NCBI RefSeq assembly: GCF_900112665.1
Contig: NZ_FOMN01000001.1
Coordinates: forward strand, 186,502-250,501
Source of the DNA: Lactobacillus bombicola
GTDB taxonomy: Bacteria; Bacillota; Bacilli; Lactobacillales; Lactobacillaceae
DNA length: 64,000 bases
Direction: 5' to 3'
The translations under genes and the position numbers were made by a program. The notes below the pieces were generated by a model. The model was not told the origin of the DNA, did no database searches, and was given only the letters and a program-made list of their open reading frames with translations. Shown here piece by piece: positions 9,192-19,204 of this stretch (position 1 is the first letter of the stretch; every line of letters starts with the position of its first letter).

Positions 9192-10916
9192 TTATTTTTC
9201 AACTGCCAATAGTTCTTCATTAACAAATTGTTTATATTTAGGAACCAATTGCATCAACTCTTGGTGGGTACCACTGCCGGTAATTTGATGATTATCTAAA
9301 AAATAAATTTTGTCTGAATCAACAATTGTCGATAAGCGATGAGCAATAACAATTAAAGTCGTCTGGTGATTAGCAAGCAACTCATTCAAAGTATTAGTAA
9401 TAATTTTCTCCGAATTGGGATCCAGGTTAGATGTTGCTTCATCTAGAATTAAAAAATTGGCTTGGCGCAAGTATGCGCGAGCAATCTGTAATCTTTGCCT
9501 TTGACCACCTGATAAACCAATTCCTTGTTCACCAACTAAAGTTTGTAAGCCATTGGGCATTTTTTGCACATCTTCTAACAAATTAGCCTTGTCCAGGGCG
9601 GCCCAGATGTCACTTTCTTCAGGAATAGCAGTCAAACCAAACGTTAAGTTTAAATAAATTGATCCTGAAATAATCGTGTTTTCTTGGGTTACTACGGCAA
9701 ACAAATTACGCCAAGTATTTAGATCATAGTTAGTTGCACTTACTGAATTTAATAAAAGTTGTCCTTTATTTAATTCATACAATCTAGTTAATAAATTAAT
9801 AATTGTTGTTTTACCAGCACCAGAGGGACCAACTATTGCTATTTTTTGGCCACTATTAAAACTTAAAGAAATATTTTGTAAAACCGGTTCCTTTTGATAT
9901 GAAAAAGAGGCATTTTTCAACGTTAAACAACTATTCTTAGCAAACAATATTTGAGAATTAACTTGATAAACACTTTTTTCTCCTGGTGTATTCAAAATAT
10001 TATTTAATTCCAAAGTAGCTCCTTTAGCTTGCTTGTAACTGGTATAAAAATTGCCCAACATATTAATTGGCTCAATTACCTGAAAGAGATAAATTAAAAA
10101 GGATACTAAGGTGCCAATACTCAAACTAGCCTGCTGTACACGAATACCACCATAAATAATAATTAAAAGAATAATTCCTAAAGTAAAAACTGTTTGAATG
10201 GGACCTACAATTGAAAATATGCGATCAGTTTTATTTGAAACTTTAAATAATTCAACTACTACCTGCTTAAAATTTAACAAGACTGGGCGATAAGCATTAT
10301 TCAGCTTAATACTGCGGATATTATATATGTTTTCTGTACTTTGACCAGAAAGTTCACTTAATTTATTCTGGGTAGTGAGCGACAATTTTTCACTAATTTT
10401 TCCAATTGGATATGCAATTAAGATAATTAGTGAAAAAGATAAGACAATAAATACCGTCAATTGCCAATCTAAATGAAATAAAACAATGAATGATCCTAGC
10501 ACTGCAATTAAACTATTAATGGTGGCTGGAATACTACTAGTCATAAAATCTTGAACTACTTCAGCATCATTAATTAAATGACTAGAAAGTTGACCACTTT
10601 TTTGATTAGTAAAAAAGCTCATAGGCAAAGTAAGTAACTTTTGCTCAATTTCCATTCTGACTTCAGCAATTTTTAAATTTCCGGCCACACTGATCAAGTA
10701 TTGGCAAAAAGCACTAATAATTGCACTAAAAATAATGGTTAACACGATTACCGCAACTAAACGAAAATTGATATGTGCACTTATGTGCGTTTTACCGTCA
10801 ATAAATTGTCGCACTATTAAAGGTATCAAAACCTCAATAAAGGTACCAAAAATCCCTAAAATAAGACCTAAAATGAACTGCCAAGAAATTGCATACAACT
10901 TTATTTTCTTATTCAT
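9192..10916 (-). CDS. ABC exporter of the lanthipeptide locus (fused membrane and ATPase domains)
   Basis: About 574 aa: six transmembrane segments in residues 1-300, then an ATPase domain with Walker A GPSGAGKTT, signature LSGGQRQR and Walker B FLILDEATS. It resembles BmrA/MsbA-like half-transporters and has no N-terminal C39 protease, so any leader removal must be done by another peptidase, as is usual for class III systems. ATG at 10916 is preferred; a GTG three codons upstream (10925) is also possible. It sits between the precursor candidate and the synthetase in one minus-strand unit and is the natural export route for the peptide; general drug export cannot be excluded. Confidence 0.88.
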   Translation of the reverse strand: MNKKIKLYAISWQFILGLILGIFGTFIEVLIPLIVRQFIDGKTHISAHINFRLVAVIVLTIIFSAIISAFCQYLISVAGNLKIAEVRMEIEQKLLTLPMSFFTNQKSGQLSSHLINDAEVVQDFMTSSIPATINSLIAVLGSFIVLFHLDWQLTVFIVLSFSLIILIAYPIGKISEKLSLTTQNKLSELSGQSTENIYNIRSIKLNNAYRPVLLNFKQVVVELFKVSNKTDRIFSIVGPIQTVFTLGIILLIIIYGGIRVQQASLSIGTLVSFLIYLFQVIEPINMLGNFYTSYKQAKGATLELNNILNTPGEKSVYQVNSQILFAKNSCLTLKNASFSYQKEPVLQNISLSFNSGQKIAIVGPSGAGKTTIINLLTRLYELNKGQLLLNSVSATNYDLNTWRNLFAVVTQENTIISGSIYLNLTFGLTAIPEESDIWAALDKANLLEDVQKMPNGLQTLVGEQGIGLSGGQRQRLQIARAYLRQANFLILDEATSNLDPNSEKIITNTLNELLANHQTTLIVIAHRLSTIVDSDKIYFLDNHQITGSGTHQELMQLVPKYKQFVNEELLAVEK

Positions 10917-10938
10917 AAATCTCACATTCTTTTACAAT

Positions 10939-10979
10939 TAATAAAGACATATCTCATGACCAAAGATATGTCTTTATTA
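10939..10979 (-). terminator. Perfect 16-bp hairpin between precursor gene and exporter
   Basis: Positions 10939-10954 are the exact reverse complement of 10964-10979, with a 9-base loop. It begins just after the precursor stop codon and lies upstream of the exporter. The likely role is partial termination or mRNA 3'-end protection that lets the precursor be made in excess over exporter and synthetase. Confidence 0.8.
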
Positions 10980-10989
10980 ATTTATTTAC

Positions 10990-11118
10990 TTAAAATATAC
11001 CAAAGAAAGTATGCCCGCAAATTAACGACTTTCGTTTTTTATTATTGTATTTACTATGTTTTTGATGTTTGACCTTCTTCTTTTGTAGGCCAAAAATATG
11101 CCGCATTAATGAATCCAT
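10990..11118 (-). CDS. Candidate class III lanthipeptide precursor peptide
   Basis: A 42-codon gene reading MDSLMRHIFGLQKKK at the start and KRKSLICGHTFFGIF at the end. The leader contains IFGLQ (residues 8-12), which fits the hydrophobic-x-x-Leu-Gln motif recognised by class III synthetases (ILELQ, LLDLQ). Ser31 and Cys34 are spaced S-x2-C, with Thr37 beyond, giving the residues needed for at least one lanthionine. Middle residues 13-30 are strikingly Lys/His/Asn-rich, unlike the acidic leaders of known class III precursors. GGGAG lies 10 bases before the ATG. Position first in the operon and the leader motif are the evidence; no modification can be shown from sequence. Confidence 0.72.
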   Translation of the reverse strand: MDSLMRHIFGLQKKKVKHQKHSKYNNKKRKSLICGHTFFGIF

Positions 11119-11140
11119 GTAATCGCTCCCTTTCATTGAT

Positions 11141-11149
11141 ATAATAGCA
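11141..11149 (-). promoter_or_regulatory. Extended -10 promoter for the lanthipeptide operon
   Basis: On the minus strand TGCTATTAT is an extended -10 element (TG-N-TATTAT), 23 bases before the precursor ATG. No matching -35 is obvious at 17 bp; a TTGACA lies too close (11154-11159) to pair with it in the usual way. Confidence 0.45.
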
Positions 11150-11274
11150 TATTTGTCAAATCGATTAAATATTGTTTCTTCCTTTTTAAAAAAATCCTTT
11201 ATTCTTTATTTGAATTATTTATAATTGATGTACTAATTTGATTAAAAAGCTAATACTTGCCACTATATAAAAAC

Positions 11275-12864
11275 TCACTGGTCCCTTTTAATTTCTAAGA
11301 CTTTTAAGTCTTTAGCAATTTTAGCTTCTAGTGCAGCGATGTCTTTTTTATCTTGGACCAATAATCTATCGATTTCAGTTAAATCAATTTTTTTATTTTC
11401 AGAAGTAGTAATATATTGTGAAACATTTAAATTATAATCATTAGCACGGATTTCTTCGATGGATGCTAAATAAGCATATTGTGGCATAGCTACACGTTTT
11501 TGATAGGTCTTGAAAATTTTATCAATGTTTTCCTGAGTTAAATAATTTTTCATTTTACCTTTAGCAAATTCTTTTGAAGCATCAATAAAAAGAATATCTT
11601 TGCTAGTACGCATCTTTTTTAATACCAAAATAATCATTGGCCTTATGCCCTCATAAAATAGATTAGGCGGTAGCCCTATTACAGCATCGATCTGATTACC
11701 ATCCGGATGCTCAACCAAATTTTTGCGAATTGTAGCTTCTGCAGCACTACGGAATAAAACTTCGTTAGGAAGAACAATCGCCATGATTCCCTTTTCGTTT
11801 AAATGATAAAGACCTTGTAAAACAAAAGCAAAACTAGCCTTAGTCCGAGGAGCCAATTTGCCATAATTACGAAAACGGGGATCCGTTAACTTATTTTGGT
11901 TATTGTTCCAAGATTGAGGATATGGTGGATTAGCCACAACCGCATCAAAGGTACGTGGATGAGCAATTTCTTTAGTATTTGGTTCGGCCGGCCAATCGTT
12001 TTCGAGCGCATCATTGTTGAACAATGTCATATTAGTAAATAAAACATGGTGCAACATTAAATTTATTCTAGCTAAATTGTAAGCGGTCAAATTTGCTTCT
12101 TGCCCATACAATTTAGCAATTGCTGAGTTATTATCATTTGCGACCGCTGACAAAATTGAACCTACCCCACAACTAGGATCATATACTGTGAACGATTGGG
12201 TTGCTTTAGGTAAATGTGCTGTCACTATTTTAGCTATTAATTTTGCAACTGCCGGTGGTGTGCAAAAAGTAGCCCCCTTCTTACTAGCTGCATATTTGCT
12301 AATTAAACCAGTAGAGATATCACCAAGAATATCTTTACCAGCTTCATCTTGATAATCAATACTATCAACTAATTTGACAATCTTCGCTAAAGACTTCACT
12401 CGTTCATTATCTGATGACCCCAGGTAGGAATCGGCTAAGTTAAGATTACTAAAGATCCCCTTGAAGGTTTGACCTGCCGCTTTAGATAGTGCAGCATTCT
12501 TATCAAAATTAGCAAAAATAGTTTGATAGTCACTTAGATTTACTTGGCCCTTGTCAATTTTATTTACTAATGACTGCCAAGTGTCAAGTGGCGCAATGGC
12601 ATAACCAAGATTTGAAAAGATATCCTTAAGATAAGCATTTAATTCAACACCGCCTGCTTGTTCTAGGTAAGCTTCATTAATTGCTTGGTCTTTCTTAACA
12701 TTTATAGCACTGCTACTAACAAGATACTGTTCTTGCTGTTCGGACAAGTAACGATAACATATGAAGGCTAAAATATAATTTTTGGATTCAGTTGTATCCG
12801 TATTAGTCTCTAGCTCATTGGTCAGTGTCCATAACTGAGAACTAATTGTCTGTAATTTTGTCAT
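11275..12864 (-). CDS. hsdM: Type I restriction-modification N6-adenine methylase subunit (HsdM), orphan
   Basis: 529 aa. The N-terminal helical HsdM_N region (about 1-150) is followed by the methylase fold with SAM-binding DPSCGVGSIL near residue 230 and the catalytic NPPY motif (VVANPPYPQSW) near 312, both intact. HsdM normally works with HsdS for target recognition and HsdR for cleavage. Neither follows: the next gene downstream is the lanthipeptide precursor and the next upstream is msrB. So it is either an M subunit using an HsdS made elsewhere, or a remnant. The reading frame shows no damage. It starts with ATG 10 bases after AAGGAAG. Confidence 0.9.
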   Translation of the reverse strand: MTKLQTISSQLWTLTNELETNTDTTESKNYILAFICYRYLSEQQEQYLVSSSAINVKKDQAINEAYLEQAGGVELNAYLKDIFSNLGYAIAPLDTWQSLVNKIDKGQVNLSDYQTIFANFDKNAALSKAAGQTFKGIFSNLNLADSYLGSSDNERVKSLAKIVKLVDSIDYQDEAGKDILGDISTGLISKYAASKKGATFCTPPAVAKLIAKIVTAHLPKATQSFTVYDPSCGVGSILSAVANDNNSAIAKLYGQEANLTAYNLARINLMLHHVLFTNMTLFNNDALENDWPAEPNTKEIAHPRTFDAVVANPPYPQSWNNNQNKLTDPRFRNYGKLAPRTKASFAFVLQGLYHLNEKGIMAIVLPNEVLFRSAAEATIRKNLVEHPDGNQIDAVIGLPPNLFYEGIRPMIILVLKKMRTSKDILFIDASKEFAKGKMKNYLTQENIDKIFKTYQKRVAMPQYAYLASIEEIRANDYNLNVSQYITTSENKKIDLTEIDRLLVQDKKDIAALEAKIAKDLKVLEIKRDQ

Positions 12865-12996
12865 TATTCTTCCTTTCTCATGTACCCATTTAGCGCAATA
12901 GTACTTTTGCTTTTGAAGATGGACTATTTGCTATTGCCTCATACTAATTAGCTTATCAAGTTTTTAGAAAATGTTAAATTAAGAGAGCTAAAAATA

Positions 12997-13038
12997 AAAA
13001 AAGCATCTAATTTATTAAAGAAATTAATTTGCTTTTTT
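12997..13038 (-). terminator. Terminator after msrB
   Basis: AAAAAAGCA near 12997-13005 pairs with TGCTTTTTT at 13030-13038, with further AATT pairing inside. On the minus strand it follows msrB and isolates it from hsdM. Confidence 0.75.
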
Positions 13039-13057
13039 ATACTTTACATAATTATTA

Positions 13058-13489
13058 TTATTTAAAAAGTTTGCGATATTCGCCATATCCCTCTTTTTCT
13101 AATTGATCAAAAGGAATAAATTTTAAAGCTGAAGAATTAATACAATAACGTAAGCCTCCTTGATCTACAGGACCATCGGTAAAGACATGTCCTAGATGAG
13201 AGTCAGCCTCAGGACTCTTGACCTCGGTGCGTTCCATATTATGAGACTGATCACGATGATAAACTAGTTTTTGAATTGGCTTAGTAAAGCTAGGCCATCC
13301 ACAACCAGCATCGTATTTGTCTTCACTTGAAAATAGTGGTTCCTTAGAAACAATGTCAACATAAATTCCCTTTTGGTAAAAATCATCATATTTACCCTTA
13401 AAAGGATAATCGGTAGCCCCATGCTGCGTCACTTCGAATTGCTCCTTGGACAAATGCTTTAATTGCTGCTTTTTTTGTTCTTGATCCAT
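13058..13489 (-). CDS. msrB: Peptide methionine-R-sulfoxide reductase MsrB
   Basis: About 143 aa. Reduces the R-epimer of methionine sulfoxide. GCGWPSF near residue 58 and the catalytic-Cys end segment [11 protein letters not shown] near 117-127 are diagnostic. Only the one Cys of CGWPSF and the catalytic Cys are seen; the CxxC zinc pairs of some family members are absent. The ATG at 13489 is chosen because AAGGAGAG is 10 bases before it; the GTG at 13498 would sit too close to that site. Confidence 0.96.
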   Translation of the reverse strand: MDQEQKKQQLKHLSKEQFEVTQHGATDYPFKGKYDDFYQKGIYVDIVSKEPLFSSEDKYDAGCGWPSFTKPIQKLVYHRDQSHNMERTEVKSPEADSHLGHVFTDGPVDQGGLRYCINSSALKFIPFDQLEKEGYGEYRKLFK

Positions 13490-13638
13490 TATTGTCACTC
13501 TCCTTAAATAACTATCATAAATCTATTTCTGAACAACAGAAAAATTAATTGCTAAATTAATATTAATTTAAATATTCTTAAAGCGACTACTGCGTTATAA
13601 TTGTATCTATATCAAAATTCAAGAAAGGTTCTTTTATT

Positions 13639-14826
13639 ATGCCAACCCTAGCAAATAATTTATCTGATACAATTAACAAAAGGATTGAAAAATTACCTAA
13701 ATCCGAAATTCGTTCATTTAGTCAAAAAATATCTCAAATTCCTGGAATAGTTAAGTTGACTGTCGGTGAACCCGACTTGAACACTCCCGACCACATTAAG
13801 CAAGCTGCTATAGATGATATTAACCGCGATGACTCACACTATGCGCCAGAAGCCGGTAAAGAAGAATACTTAAACGCAGTAAGTGATTATCTCAAAAAGA
13901 GTTTAGGTGTGTACTATAACCCCGAAAATGAAATTTGTGCAACTGTCGGAGTATCAGAAGCCTTAAATGTTTCCTTTATGGCTATCCTTAACCCCGGTGA
14001 TAAAGTGATCGTTCCTACACCTGTTTGGGGAGTCTATTTTGGTATTATAAAAATGGCTGGCGGCGTACCTATAGAAGTAGATACTTCTGCTGATAATTTT
14101 ATTTTGACTGCTGCACATCTAGCAAAAGTTATGGAAAATGAAGGAAAAGGAGCAAAAGCAGTTATTTTAACTGATCCATCTAATCCGACTGGACGAGTTT
14201 ATGCTAAAAAAGATTTAAAAGAGCTAGCAAAAGTTATTGTCGATTATAATTTATTTGCCTTAAGCGATGAAATTTATGCCGAATTAATTTATGCTCAGAA
14301 AAAGCACTATTCGCTTACACAAATTATTCCGGATCGGACTATCCTTCTTTCAGGATTATCTAAAAATTTTGCCATGACTGGTTGGCGAATTGGTTATATT
14401 GCAGCGCCAAAAGAAATTATGCAAACGATCTCCAAAATCAATTCCTTTATGATTACTTCAGTTACTGATAATGTTCAAATTGGGGCAGCAGAAGCTATCA
14501 GTCATGGTGAACAAGATTATATCGAAGCCCGAGCAATTTATGAACGCAGATTACACATAATTCAAACAGGTCTTGAAAAAAATGGGTTTACAATGGCTAC
14601 ACCTGAAGGCGCATTTTATATTTTTGCTAAAATTCCAAGTAAATTCGGTACAGATGATGTAGCTTTTGCTACTGACTTAGCCAATAAAGTTAAGGTAGGA
14701 GTAATTCCTGGTAGTTACTTTGGGGCTGGTGGTCAAGGATTTGTACGTTTATCCTATGCATCATCTGAAAAATGTTTAAGAACTGCCGTTGAGCGCATTA
14801 CAACTTACGTAAATGAGCAGCTTTAA
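13639..14826 (+). CDS. Class I/II PLP-dependent aminotransferase
   Basis: 395 aa of fold-type I aminotransferase. The PLP-lysine motif LSGLSKNFAMTGWRIGYI is near residue 235-252, and DPSNPTGRVY near 175 and a C-terminal FVRLSYASS (substrate-carboxylate Arg) are present. In lactobacilli this group covers aromatic (AraT-like), aspartate and N-acetyl-diaminopimelate (PatA-like) aminotransferases; the substrate cannot be settled here. A TATAAT at 13596-13601 and AAGAAAGG before the ATG suggest its own promoter. tpx follows 84 bp later. Confidence 0.9.
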   Translation: MPTLANNLSDTINKRIEKLPKSEIRSFSQKISQIPGIVKLTVGEPDLNTPDHIKQAAIDDINRDDSHYAPEAGKEEYLNAVSDYLKKSLGVYYNPENEICATVGVSEALNVSFMAILNPGDKVIVPTPVWGVYFGIIKMAGGVPIEVDTSADNFILTAAHLAKVMENEGKGAKAVILTDPSNPTGRVYAKKDLKELAKVIVDYNLFALSDEIYAELIYAQKKHYSLTQIIPDRTILLSGLSKNFAMTGWRIGYIAAPKEIMQTISKINSFMITSVTDNVQIGAAEAISHGEQDYIEARAIYERRLHIIQTGLEKNGFTMATPEGAFYIFAKIPSKFGTDDVAFATDLANKVKVGVIPGSYFGAGGQGFVRLSYASSEKCLRTAVERITTYVNEQL

Positions 14827-14910
14827 ATAATTAGCAAGCATTTTATTTTGGTCCAGTTCAGTAGATAGTTTAGACTTTAGAGTAACAGTTTTAAAGAAAG
14901 AGTAAACAAA

Positions 14911-15405
14911 ATGCAAATTACAAGACTAAGTACCCCATTATCGACTAATGGTCAACCACCAAAAGTTGGCGAGATATTACCCGATTTAAAAATTGAAAAA
15001 GCTGATGGATCTATCGTCAACTTGTCAGAATTAATTAACAAACCCACCTTAATTAGCGTAGTACCCGACATTAATACTAGTGTATGTAGCATTTCAACCA
15101 AGCGCTTTAATAGTGAAGTTGACAAATACGACAATATTAATTTTTATACCATTTCAACTAACTCACCTAGTGACCAACGTAACTGGTGTGCAGCAGAAGG
15201 AGTAGTAAAAATGGAATTACTCTCTGATGAAAAATTTGATTTTGGTAAGAAGATGGGACTATTTATTGAAAAAATGGGACTTGATTCACGAAGTATTTGG
15301 ATTGTTGACACTAACCAAAAAATACTTTATCAAGAATTAATTGTGGAAATGACTAATGAACCAAACTATGATGCAGCTTTAGCATTCTTAGATACTTTAA
15401 ATTAA
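14911..15405 (+). CDS. tpx: Thiol peroxidase (Tpx)
   Basis: 164-aa atypical 2-Cys peroxiredoxin that reduces hydrogen and alkyl peroxides with thioredoxin. The peroxidatic Cys is in DINTSVCSISTKRFN near residue 56 (family T-x2-C) and the resolving Cys in NWCAAEGV near 92. It stands between the aminotransferase and a strong terminator. Together with msrA and msrB it forms a loose set of oxidative-damage genes in the first 15 kb. Confidence 0.96.
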   Translation: MQITRLSTPLSTNGQPPKVGEILPDLKIEKADGSIVNLSELINKPTLISVVPDINTSVCSISTKRFNSEVDKYDNINFYTISTNSPSDQRNWCAAEGVVKMELLSDEKFDFGKKMGLFIEKMGLDSRSIWIVDTNQKILYQELIVEMTNEPNYDAALAFLDTLN

Positions 15406-15411
15406 GCAAAG

Positions 15412-15447
15412 AAAAAGGCAACTAGGTAAAATACTAGTTGCTTTTTT
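15412..15447 (+). terminator. Terminator after tpx
   Basis: A 14-bp stem (AGGCAACTAG arm pairing with CTAGTTGCTT) with an 8-base loop and T-run; usable by the convergent Nudix gene as well. Confidence 0.9.
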
Positions 15448-15449
15448 GT

Positions 15450-15950
15450 TTAAAAAACTGGTCGTTGTAAAACTTGCCAAGTAGAAAAAGTTTGATCTTC
15501 TAAATTCATTTGCTCAGGATTGATGAGATACAATTTAGCCCACATAACTAAAGGAGAAGCATTGGTGAAACTGAGCTTTTTCAAAGGTACGCGTACTGCT
15601 CCTAATGAGTCTTGGCCATCAAATTGGCTAACCTCACCTTTTAATTGCCCGACTGCTTTTTGGATATCATAAAAAACGCAGAAGTGCTGGTTAAAATGCC
15701 AATTTTCATAGTCCCAAGGGTATTTAAATGATGTAATCCCTAATTGTTGATAAGCTTGAACTAGTAAGCCGGTCTCTTCTCTTATTTCCCGTAGCATAGC
15801 TTGATCCAGTCCCTCTCCATCCTCTAAACTGCCTCCAGGGAGATCATAACGATTAGTGTATGGACCACCATTCTTTTTAATAACAACAAGTTCGGACTGA
15901 TTACCAATTATTCCATAACAGCCAAAGGCCAAGTGATATTTTCTAAGCAT
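15450..15950 (-). CDS. Nudix hydrolase
   Basis: About 166 aa from the ATG at 15950 (MLRKYHLAFGCYG). The Nudix box is complete: G-G-S-L-E-D-G-E then MLREIREETGL, giving the G-x5-E-x7-R-E-x2-E-E-x-G pattern. Family members hydrolyse nucleoside diphosphates linked to other groups; substrate is not predictable here. An upstream frame reaches a TTG at 15998, but the family fold starts at the chosen ATG; the true start is uncertain. Confidence 0.85.
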   Translation of the reverse strand: MLRKYHLAFGCYGIIGNQSELVVIKKNGGPYTNRYDLPGGSLEDGEGLDQAMLREIREETGLLVQAYQQLGITSFKYPWDYENWHFNQHFCVFYDIQKAVGQLKGEVSQFDGQDSLGAVRVPLKKLSFTNASPLVMWAKLYLINPEQMNLEDQTFSTWQVLQRPVF

Positions 15951-16056
15951 TGTTTTGTTTCCAATCGCTATTAAACACATTATGAAAATAAGCCACAAAA
16001 CTAGAAGGTTACATCAAACAGTCAGTTTTGCAGCTTATTTTCTTTAAATTTATCTA

Positions 16057-17904
16057 TTAATTTTTATCCCAAGAAGTATTTTTAGCAGCAGTTTCTTCTG
16101 CTTGTTGCTTAAGAGTTGTTTCAATTTTAGCTACACTTTCGTGATACTGTGCTTCAACTTCGATCCCCAAGTCAGCTAATTGCTGCTCAGCAACTGGGGC
16201 TGGTGCGTGCATCATTGGCTCTGAAGCATTAGCATTTTTAGGGAAGGCCAAGACATCACGAATATTATCTTTTTCTGCTAGTAGCATTGCAAAACGATCT
16301 AAGCCAATAGCTAATCCAGCATGTGGCGGGAAGCCCATATCAAGAGCATCTAATAAGTAACCAAATTGTTCATATGCCCGTTTTTTGCTAAAACCAAGTG
16401 CTTTAAGCATTTTTTCTTGAATTGAACGCTTATGGATACGAATTGAACCTCCACCCAATTCATCACCATTCATCACAATGTCATAACTACGAGCATGCGC
16501 CTTGTGCGGATCAGTATCAAGTAATTTAATTCCCTCATCATCCGGCATAGTGAATGGGTGGTGAGCCGCAATCCAACGACCTATGCCTTCATCATATTCA
16601 AATAGGGGCCAGTCAACTACCCAAACAAAATTAAAGACATGCTTAGGAATGATATTGGTCTCTTTAGCAAATTCCCGGCGTAAATGATCTAATGAATCAC
16701 AGCAGACTTTCCATTTATCAGCTATAAAGACCAATAACTCACTACCTGTAAGAGAAAATTCTTTAATTAGGGCAGTTTGATTTTCCTCATTTAAAAAGCG
16801 CGCAATTGGTCCATTAAATTCCCCATTTTCAAATTTAACCCAAGCTAAACCCTTAGCGTGGAAACGTTTAATGAAATCTTGTTTTTTCTCAATTTGTTTG
16901 CGCGAATAAGTCTCAGCGCCGTTTTTAACCGCAATCCCTTTAACAAAACCGCCCGCACTAATTGCATTAGAAAATACTTTAAAGTCACTATTTTTAAAAA
17001 TTGGACTTAAATCATGAATTTGCATGCCAAAGCGAAGATCAGGCTTATCAGTACCATAATTGTTCATTGCTTCAGTCCAAGTAATGCGATCAATTGGCGT
17101 TTTTAAGTCAATCCCCATTACATCTTTCATAACTTTCTTTAATAGTCCTTCAGTATATTCTTGCACTTGTTCTTCATCAGTAAAGGACGTTTCCATATCA
17201 ATTTGGGTAAATTCTGGTTGACGATCGCCTCTTAAATCTTCATCGCGGAAGCATCTAGATAACTGGTAGTACTTATCAAAACCTGCTCCCATTAACAATT
17301 GTTTAAATAATTGAGGTGACTGCGGCAAAGCATAGAAACTACCTGGATAAATTCGCGAAGGAACTAAATAATCTCGTGCACCTTCTGGTGATGATTTTCC
17401 TAAAATTGGTGTTTCAATATTAATGAAACCATTTTCATCAAAATATTCATGTGTTGCCTGTAAAATTTTCGAACGTAAAATAAGCGCTTTTTGTAAGCTG
17501 GGGCGCCGTAAATCTAGATAACGATATTTTAGCCTAGTTTGCTCGCCTACTTCAATATTATCTTTAATTTCAAAAGGTGGATTTTGTGATTTATTTAAAA
17601 TAATAAGTTCTTGCGCATTAATTTCAACTTCTCCTGTTTTCATTTCTGGATTAATGCTCGAACGCTTAACTACCTCACCTTTAACTTGAATAACATATTC
17701 ATTACCAAGTTGATCAGCAAGGTGCATCAATTCTTGGCCTGAGTCATGATTAATGACTACTTGAACTAGACCTTCACGGTCACGTAAATCAATAAAAACT
17801 AAATTACCTAAATTACGAACTCGTTGAACCCAACCATATAGATTAACTTTTTGACCAATATATTTAGCAGTAATATTACCACAATAATTTGTTCTTTTTT
17901 CCAT
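16057..17904 (-). CDS. aspS: Aspartyl-tRNA synthetase
   Basis: 615-aa bacterial-type class II synthetase. The N-terminal anticodon-binding OB fold ([20 protein letters not shown]), motif 2 ([18 protein letters not shown] near 218), the bacterial GAD insertion in the middle and motif 3 (GLAIGLDRF near 545) are in order. It starts 4 bp after the hisS stop, so hisS and aspS are cotranscribed and share the upstream T-box. This hisS-aspS pairing is widespread in Firmicutes. Confidence 0.98.
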   Translation of the reverse strand: MEKRTNYCGNITAKYIGQKVNLYGWVQRVRNLGNLVFIDLRDREGLVQVVINHDSGQELMHLADQLGNEYVIQVKGEVVKRSSINPEMKTGEVEINAQELIILNKSQNPPFEIKDNIEVGEQTRLKYRYLDLRRPSLQKALILRSKILQATHEYFDENGFINIETPILGKSSPEGARDYLVPSRIYPGSFYALPQSPQLFKQLLMGAGFDKYYQLSRCFRDEDLRGDRQPEFTQIDMETSFTDEEQVQEYTEGLLKKVMKDVMGIDLKTPIDRITWTEAMNNYGTDKPDLRFGMQIHDLSPIFKNSDFKVFSNAISAGGFVKGIAVKNGAETYSRKQIEKKQDFIKRFHAKGLAWVKFENGEFNGPIARFLNEENQTALIKEFSLTGSELLVFIADKWKVCCDSLDHLRREFAKETNIIPKHVFNFVWVVDWPLFEYDEGIGRWIAAHHPFTMPDDEGIKLLDTDPHKAHARSYDIVMNGDELGGGSIRIHKRSIQEKMLKALGFSKKRAYEQFGYLLDALDMGFPPHAGLAIGLDRFAMLLAEKDNIRDVLAFPKNANASEPMMHAPAPVAEQQLADLGIEVEAQYHESVAKIETTLKQQAEETAAKNTSWDKN

Positions 17905-17908
17905 AATT

Positions 17909-19195
17909 TTAATCCTTTAAATGTTCTAAGACTGAATGCATATTTGCTAAATCACTTAACAGCAAATCAATTTTTTGTCCATCAGCTAAGCGTTTAATAT
18001 TCAACTTACCCTCGGCTATTTCTTTAGCTCCGATAGTAATTACATATTTGGCCTTAACTCGATCAGCTTTTTTAAATTGCGCTTTTAACTTCTTTTGATC
18101 AACGTCATATTGAACCCTAAAACCTTGCTTACGTAACAAACGAGCAATTTCAACAACTTTAATTTCAGTCTCTTCACCAATATTAGTAATAAAAAAATCA
18201 ATTCCTTGATCAGTAAATAAGCCTGGGTTTTGTTTTTGCAAAACTAGCATTAAGCGTTCTTCACCAATACCAAAACCAACTGCTGGGGTTGCAGGACCAT
18301 CAAATTCTTCAACTAGGTGGTCATAACGTCCACCACCAAGAATCGTTGTAGCCGATTCCCATAAACTAGCGTCTTCAACCATAAATTCAAAGATAATCCC
18401 GGAATAATAATCCAGCCCTCTAACCAAATCATTATCAATTACATAATGGATATCTAACAGGTCCAGCATCTGAATAATTCGATTAAAATTATTTTTAGAA
18501 GCTTGATCTAAATAATCAATAATTTTTGGTGCATTAGGTAAAAATTGCTTATCTTGTTCATCTTTAGAATCTAAAATTCGGAGCGGATTTTTCTCTAAGC
18601 GTCGTTTAGAATCATCGGAAAGCCGGTCTTTTAAGGGCGTAAAATAGTCAACTAGTGCATCATGATAACTTTGACGCACTTGACTATTACCCAAGGTATT
18701 AATGTGTAATTCATAATTTTTAACACCAAGTTTAGCCAATAAATCGTTAGCTAGAACAATGGTTTCAACATCAGCTAAAAAATTACTTGAGCCGAAACTT
18801 TCAATACCAATTTGATGAAATTCTCGCTGCCGCCCAGCTTGCGGGCGTTCATAGCGAAAGGTTGACTCAATATAATAAACATTAAATGGCTTAGCCATTT
18901 CTGGAGCATAAAGCTTGTCTTCAACATATGCTCGAACAACGCCAGCTGTTCCTTCTGGACGTAAAGCAATGTGACGTCCACCCTTGTCATTGAAATCATA
19001 CATTTCTTTTTCAACTACATCCGAAGTTTCACCACTTGATCGAGAAAATACCTCATAGTTTTCAAAACTTGGTGTTCTAATTTCTTGATAGTTTGCCTGT
19101 TTGAAAAAATCACGCAATATTTGTTCAACTTTTTCCCATGAACTAGATTGCCCTGGCAATATATCAACTGTTCCTTTAGGTTTTTGCACTCTCAT
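17909..19195 (-). CDS. hisS: Histidyl-tRNA synthetase
   Basis: 428-aa class II synthetase. Motif 2 ([20 protein letters not shown] near 110-130), the histidine-binding [12 protein letters not shown] near 260 and motif 3 region [12 protein letters not shown] are all seen, followed by the C-terminal anticodon domain. It is the first gene after a T-box leader and is followed by aspS. Confidence 0.98.
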   Translation of the reverse strand: MRVQKPKGTVDILPGQSSSWEKVEQILRDFFKQANYQEIRTPSFENYEVFSRSSGETSDVVEKEMYDFNDKGGRHIALRPEGTAGVVRAYVEDKLYAPEMAKPFNVYYIESTFRYERPQAGRQREFHQIGIESFGSSNFLADVETIVLANDLLAKLGVKNYELHINTLGNSQVRQSYHDALVDYFTPLKDRLSDDSKRRLEKNPLRILDSKDEQDKQFLPNAPKIIDYLDQASKNNFNRIIQMLDLLDIHYVIDNDLVRGLDYYSGIIFEFMVEDASLWESATTILGGGRYDHLVEEFDGPATPAVGFGIGEERLMLVLQKQNPGLFTDQGIDFFITNIGEETEIKVVEIARLLRKQGFRVQYDVDQKKLKAQFKKADRVKAKYVITIGAKEIAEGKLNIKRLADGQKIDLLLSDLANMHSVLEHLKD

Positions 19196-19204
19196 CTAAT
19201 CATC

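Noticed and set aside
11275-12864. Complete type I restriction-modification system
   Set aside because: No specificity or restriction subunit gene is on either side.
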